Source: Euprymna scolopes
Lineage: Eukaryota > Mollusca > Cephalopoda > Sepiida > Sepiolidae
Assembly: GCA_024364805.1 (NCBI GenBank)
Contig: CM044525.1
Span: forward strand, 24,850,153 to 24,871,924
DNA: 21,772 bases
Direction: 5' to 3'
Of this stretch, positions 17,934-21,772 are shown one piece after another. The notes beneath the pieces were generated by a model. That model was given only the letters and a program-made list of their open reading frames with translations. It was not told the origin of the DNA and made no database searches. The first letter of the stretch is position 1. Each line of letters begins with the position of its first letter. The translations under genes were made by a program, and so were the position numbers.

Positions 17934-18792
17934 CAAGGGTGAAGTTCCGTATAGAAACGTTGATTTAATTTGAATAAAATAAAATATGCATCAAATGCGC
18001 TTGAAACCAAACCACAACGTAATATTAGGAAATAATGTGAGAATAACATCACTCACACCCTTGACGTTATTCTCGCGTTACTTACGCACTGTTCCAACAT
18101 TTCAAAATACAATCGCTCACATACAATGCGCGGCTCTTTACAAACAGACTTTTCTTTCTTTAACTTTACAACATGGCAAGGAAGAAGAAGAAGAAAAAAA
18201 AAAGAAGAAAACAACATACTGAGGATGGAGTATAGCTCTGAAATATATTTGTTATAAATTTCAAACAAGTAAAATTTTTGTTTACTTCCTAACTAGCATT
18301 TCGGCCCGGCGTTGCCCAGGTGTTTGGAGGTGTATGCTGAGCAAAAAAACAAAAAAAGCAAAAACAAAAACAACGGTAATTTTTTTTAACTTTGACCCCT
18401 ATTATGACCCCTTAATATTTATAGTTTTGGGCTCAAATCAAGTTATTAAGTTAGATCCATATCCAAGGAACCAATATCTAAAATGTCAAGTGTATAGACT
18501 CAAAATTGTCGGAGGAGTTTGGTAGAGTTCTCAAAGGTCAAATCGTTGAACTTTGACCCCTTAAAAGCGAAATTTCTGGCCGAAACCGATCACATCGATT
18601 TTCCCAAATCTCAGTACCCTGTGTAACAAATTTTGAGTCTGTAGACTAAAAATTGACAGAGTTATTGCGTAGGGAAATGTACACAGACACACACACACAG
18701 ACCCACACACAGACACGTTCACTTTTATAGATATATAGATATTACGTTGTGATTTGGTTTCAAGCGCATTTGATGCATATTTCATTTTATTA
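17934..18792. mobile_element. 859-bp insertion at the hAT start codon, 15-bp TSD
   Basis: TGGTTGCCATAATGT occurs at 17919-17933 and 18793-18807, a perfect 15-bp direct repeat. It contains the transposase start codon (minus strand, 17928). The insert carries a near-perfect inverted repeat, 17974-18024 against 18740-18790 (about 2 mismatches in 51). It also contains the repeat at 18292-18740. GTCAAGGGTG at 17932-17941 is inverted at 18056-18065. I do not recognise the family. A 15-bp duplication suggests retroposition, but the inner inverted arms look like a foldback element. Confidence 0.75.
18292..18740 (+). repeat. ACTAGC…GCCCGGCGTTGCCC repeat
   Basis: It starts CTAGCATTTCGGCCCGGCGT, then GTGTTTGGAGGTGTATGCTG and GAGCAAAAA, sharing this left edge with 13403 and, inverted, with 3291. 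The rest (CTTTGACCCC repeated three times, a GACTCAAAATTG/GTAGACTAAAAATTG pair and a CA-rich run ending CACGTTCACTTTTATAG) is different from the 13403 copy. There is no coding capacity. It fills the space between the two arms of the inverted repeat in the 859-bp insertion. Confidence 0.65.
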
Positions 18793-18807
18793 TGGTTGCC
18801 ATAATGT

Positions 18808-19161
18808 TTGATGATAGTTGTTAATATTTGATTAGCTTTTTTACATATTTAAATTACTTTTGTCTGATACGTAAATAGTAATTTATTTCAATAAAATATG
18901 CATTATCTAAACTAGAAAAATAAAAATGTACATGTATTAATCGCACGGGTTAAAAAATTAGGAACAAGAGTATGACTGATGAAAAATGCTTTACTTTTAC
19001 TTCGCACGTGGCTGCAATTTACCACACAACTCTTCAACATGAAAACAGAAAGATGAAGTGATAATTTTCTTTGACAGTGATTTAAAGTACAATATAATAA
19101 TGTTAATTCGATAGGAAGAGAAAGGAGAGAAATTTTTCTTAAGCTTACCTCTATTTGACAC
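18808..19161. other. Stretch without a gene
   Basis: AT-rich DNA with no supported coding region. If the hAT transposon at 14498 kept its 5' terminus it would be expected here, but I see no CGGTGCACCCCTA-like end. Confidence 0.4.
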
Positions 19162-19174
19162 AAATTCAGACCTA

Positions 19175-19689
19175 TTTTATTACTGGAATCTTTTGAGATG
19201 AGTAATTTGTATATTTCTTTCTTTATTTATTTACGGACTGTTATCCTCATCTTTATAGTTGTTGTTCCACAACGTTTCAGCCAACTAATTCTCTGGCCTT
19301 CATCAGGTGGTTAATCACGACGGGATAGGAATGCTGTATCTCTTAACTGTATCCTTAGTAATAACTGCCTTCTATAGTTGTTGCCGTTTCACCACGTTTT
19401 TGCCAACTAAGCCTCTGGCCGGCTTTGGGTAGGACTGAAGAAACTACTATCTTCAAACAATGCTCACCTGGAATCGTAGAGATTCAATGCCTCTGAAGTT
19501 GTAAATTGGCTAAAACGTAGTGAGACGAGAGCAACTATGGAAGGCAGCAATTACTGAGGATACAGTTAAGACTCCGCATTTCTCTCCTTTCGTAGTTAAC
19601 CACCTGACAAAGATTAGAGGATTAGTTGTCCAAAACATTGTGCAACAACAACTATGAAGATGACGATAACAGTCTGCAAGCAAATAAAT
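19175..19689 (-). mobile_element. Palindromic double SINE, copy 2, with TSD
   Basis: AAATTCAGACCTA occurs at 19162-19174 and 19690-19702, a 13-bp direct repeat that frames the whole composite. On the minus strand the order is antisense body (19689-19493), decayed tRNA-like head (about 19492-19425), sense body, (AAAT/AAAG)n and then ATACAAATTACTCATCTCAA and AGATTCCAGTAATAAAA at 19175. That is the same order as copy 1 at 10971-11500. The A box region of the head is lost. The two bodies can fold into a stem of about 190 bases. The single pair of duplications shows that the inverted pair was inserted together. Confidence 0.85.
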
Positions 19690-19817
19690 AAATTCAGACC
19701 TACTGCAAAAGGGCTACATGTTAGCAGGGCTCCATGACTGATATATGAAAATAAAGTGCATACCCCTTAGGTAAATTTTCACTGGCAGGCAAAAATGGGA
19801 TTTGTCTTCATTTACAA

Positions 19818-20284
19818 TATAATTAAATAAATAGTAGTATAATTAATATTAGTATAATTAAATCGATATTAGTATAATTAAATTGATATTAGTATAATAC
19901 ATGTTAGCACAATTAAATTAATATTAGTTTAATTAAATTAATATTAATATAATTAATATTAGTACAATTAAATTAATATTAGTATCATTAAATTAATATT
20001 AATATCATTAATATTTATATAATACATATTAGTATAATTAAATTAATATTTATTTAATTAAGTAAATATTAGTATAATTAAATTAATATTAGTGTAATAA
20101 AATTAAGATTAGTATAATTAAATTGATATTAATATAATTAAATTAATATTAGCATAATTAATATTAGTATAATTAATATTAGTATAATAAAATCAATGTT
20201 AGTATAAATTATATTAGTATAATTAAATTAATATAAGTTTGATTAATATAATATTAGTATAATAAAATTAATATTAGTATAATT
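19818..20284 (+). repeat. AT minisatellite with 20- and 15-bp units
   Basis: Some two dozen units of the form TTAGTATAATTAAATTAATA (20 bp) are mixed with shorter TTAGTATAATTAATA (15 bp) units lacking one internal AATTA block. Single-base variants occur throughout. It ends exactly where the Gypsy-derived coding sequence begins. Confidence 0.92.
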
Positions 20285-20285
20285 T

Positions 20286-21705
20286 TAGCAAACGTCATAT
20301 TATTGGGAAGGACAAAAAAATTAAACGCTTACATATTAAGGAATACCACTAATCTACTTGGGACGGACTGGATGAATGAATTTAATTCATGGGACCTGCC
20401 AATATCTACATTCTGCAGAAAAGCAGAACTAATGCCAGCAGAAACAAAGACGTTAATTCCGAATTTAAAAAAATGCATTTATGGAAGTATTCACACCAGG
20501 CCTGGGAAAATGTACAAAAATGGTTGCGAAATTAAAATCAAAGTGGAATGTAAAAGAAAATGGAATGTGCCATTTGCTCGCTGGAAAAAATCGACCAAGA
20601 GCTCGACAGATTAGAAAATGTGGGCATCCTATCGAAAGTAGAATACAGTCAATTGGCTATGTGAAAAAGAAATCAGGGGAAATTTGTGTTATGGCAGATT
20701 TTTCGACAGGGTTGAATGCGTCTTTAGAAGACTTCTATTATCTCCTGCCAAGTCTGGATAAAGTTTTTACGAGACTAATTGGTGGTCAGATTTTCTCGAA
20801 AATCGACCTAAGTGATGCATATCTACAGATTGCAGTTAAAAATGAGAGTGCATAATTCCACTACATTGGGGTCTTTACAGATATGAAAGATTAGCGTTTG
20901 GGGTCAAGGTCATACCTACCATTTTTGAATAGGTTATGGACATGATGCTCTGCGGTCTTGACTTTGCCATCGCATATCTGGACAATATTATTATAGCCAG
21001 TAGTAACCAGGAACAGCACAAAGACTATATCTACGATTTATTTACATGAATACAGGATTTTGAATTCAAAATCAAGGAAAACAAATGCAAATTCTTCCTG
21101 CAGAAAATAAAATATTTTGGGCATATAATTAACAAGAATGGCAGATGTCCAGACCCAGAGGGAGCTGCTGTGATAAGGAACGAGCCAGCACCAGAAAATA
21201 CTGCTCAACAACAAAGTTTTCTAGAGCTTGCTAACCAGTGCTTCATTCCAAAAATGCATAAACTGCGGGCACCTTTGACCAACCTTTTGAAAAAGGATAA
21301 AACGTTGGGAATGAACTGCTGAGTGTCAGTCAACGTTTGAGGAAATTAAATAGATGTTAACATCAGACCTCTTCCTCACACATTTTAACCCGAAACTCAA
21401 CATCATAGTGGCTAGTGCTGCTGGTCAATATGGTATAGGCGCATGCCTGTTACATAAGATGCTAGATGGATCCAAAAAACCAATTGCTTATGCATCCAGA
21501 AGACTGCTCCCGGTTGAGAAACAGTACTCCTCATAGATAGAGAAAGAGGGTCTCAGCATTATCTGTGCAATTTCAAAATTTAATTGTTACCTGTGCGGTA
21601 GGCATTTTATGCTGCAAACAAACCATAAGCCTCTTCTAACGATTTTTGGCTCCAAAAAAAAAAAAAGGGAGTACCCACATTCATGGCCAACTGTTTACTA
21701 AGTTG
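20286..21705 (+). mobile_element. Ty3/Gypsy retrotransposon pol fossil (broken)
   Basis: This is part of the pol gene of a Ty3/Gypsy (Metaviridae) LTR retrotransposon on the plus strand. The order is a stretch after the protease, then reverse transcriptase, then the start of RNase H. RT is recognised from phrases such as FSKIDLSDAYLQIAVKNES, and RNase H from YGIGACLLHKMLDGSKKPIA and SRRLLPVEKQYSS. Neither gag, integrase nor LTRs are visible. The copy is a fragment, broken in several places (roughly five or more), so it is long dead. It abuts the minisatellite on the left and a LINE fragment on the right, and has no target duplication that I can see. Confidence 0.92.
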
Positions 21706-21727
21706 AGGAATGAGTTTACTAAAGTAT

Positions 21728-21772
21728 GATTTTAAATGCTGGTGTCCCTCAGGGGTCCATCCTGGGCCCAAC
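21728..21772 (+). pseudogene. LINE reverse transcriptase fragment at window edge
   Basis: The last bases encode NAGVPQGSILGP, the highly conserved RT motif of non-LTR retrotransposons that precedes the YADD box. It is in the plus orientation and cut by the window end, so its length and integrity cannot be judged. The LINE relic at 12004 starts downstream of this motif, so the two cannot be compared. It follows the Gypsy fossil after about 20 bases of unassigned DNA. Confidence 0.85.

Noticed and set aside
17986-18268. Overlapping frames ending in Lys/Glu runs
   Set aside because: They cross the inverted arm of an insertion, and their tail is a GAAGAA/AAAA tract.
1-21772. CRISPR array, bacterial operon or phage defence system
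   Set aside because: There are no spaced direct repeats with unique spacers and no ribosome-binding-site-driven gene clusters. All signs are of an animal genome.

Overview
This window looks like gene-poor, repeat-saturated DNA from a mollusc, most likely a coleoid cephalopod (octopus, squid or cuttlefish). The argument is inference. The DNA is AT-rich and full of A-tracts and (TA)n. It has no bacterial-style operons and no convincing host exon. It carries several SINE families with tRNA-like or 5S-rRNA-like heads, and SINE bodies of the kind reported from cephalopods. It also holds eroded hAT, mariner, LINE and Ty3/Gypsy relics. I found no intact host protein-coding gene, and nearly every recognisable protein stretch belongs to a transposable element.

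Layout. 1-2900: AT-rich DNA with a nested pair of inverted-repeat elements (557-1551, with 653-1223 inside). 2900-4500: tRNA-like SINE heads (2912-2985, 3966-4037), two copies of a CGCCGGG-bearing repeat, a (TA)n tract and a 111-bp perfect inverted repeat (4227-4495). 4515-10040: a run of non-autonomous DNA transposons, four with recognisable ends (5154-5622, mariner relic 5645-5985, 6955-7975, 8117-8606) and one with vague ends (about 9625-10035). Three of them show 7- or 8-bp target-site duplications that can be read directly.

10788-13300: a stack of insertions. A SINE (10788-10839 plus 13052-13300) appears split by a hAT element with ends CAGGGATCAGCAAC and GTTGCCAACCCCTG (10840-13051). 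That hAT holds a palindromic double SINE (10971-11500), a single SINE of the same family (11596-11920) and a 5'-truncated LINE reverse transcriptase (about 12004-12945).

13403-18800: a modular repeat, then a minus-strand BED-finger hAT transposon. Its 3' terminus is at 14498 (TAGGGGTGCACCGA), its dimerisation domain at 15276-15521, its core at 16658-17351 and its BED finger near 17780-17928. It was hit by a 5S-derived SINE (about 14613-14951), by a SINE with a 15-bp duplication (16277-16642), and by an 859-bp insertion at its start codon (17934-18792), also with a 15-bp duplication.

19175-19689 is a second palindromic double SINE, inserted as one unit. 19818-20284 is an AT minisatellite, 20286-21705 a broken Ty3/Gypsy pol fossil, and 21728-21772 the edge of another LINE reverse transcriptase.

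The most interesting signals are: a group of 8-bp-TSD foldback elements sharing termini close to GGYRCTTSTRCA and, in several, a central GGGGAGATAA-type motif; the double SINE seen twice with the same architecture; and the perfect palindrome with a second palindrome nested in it. If transcribed, these would form long double-stranded RNA, which matters in cephalopods because of their extensive ADAR editing.
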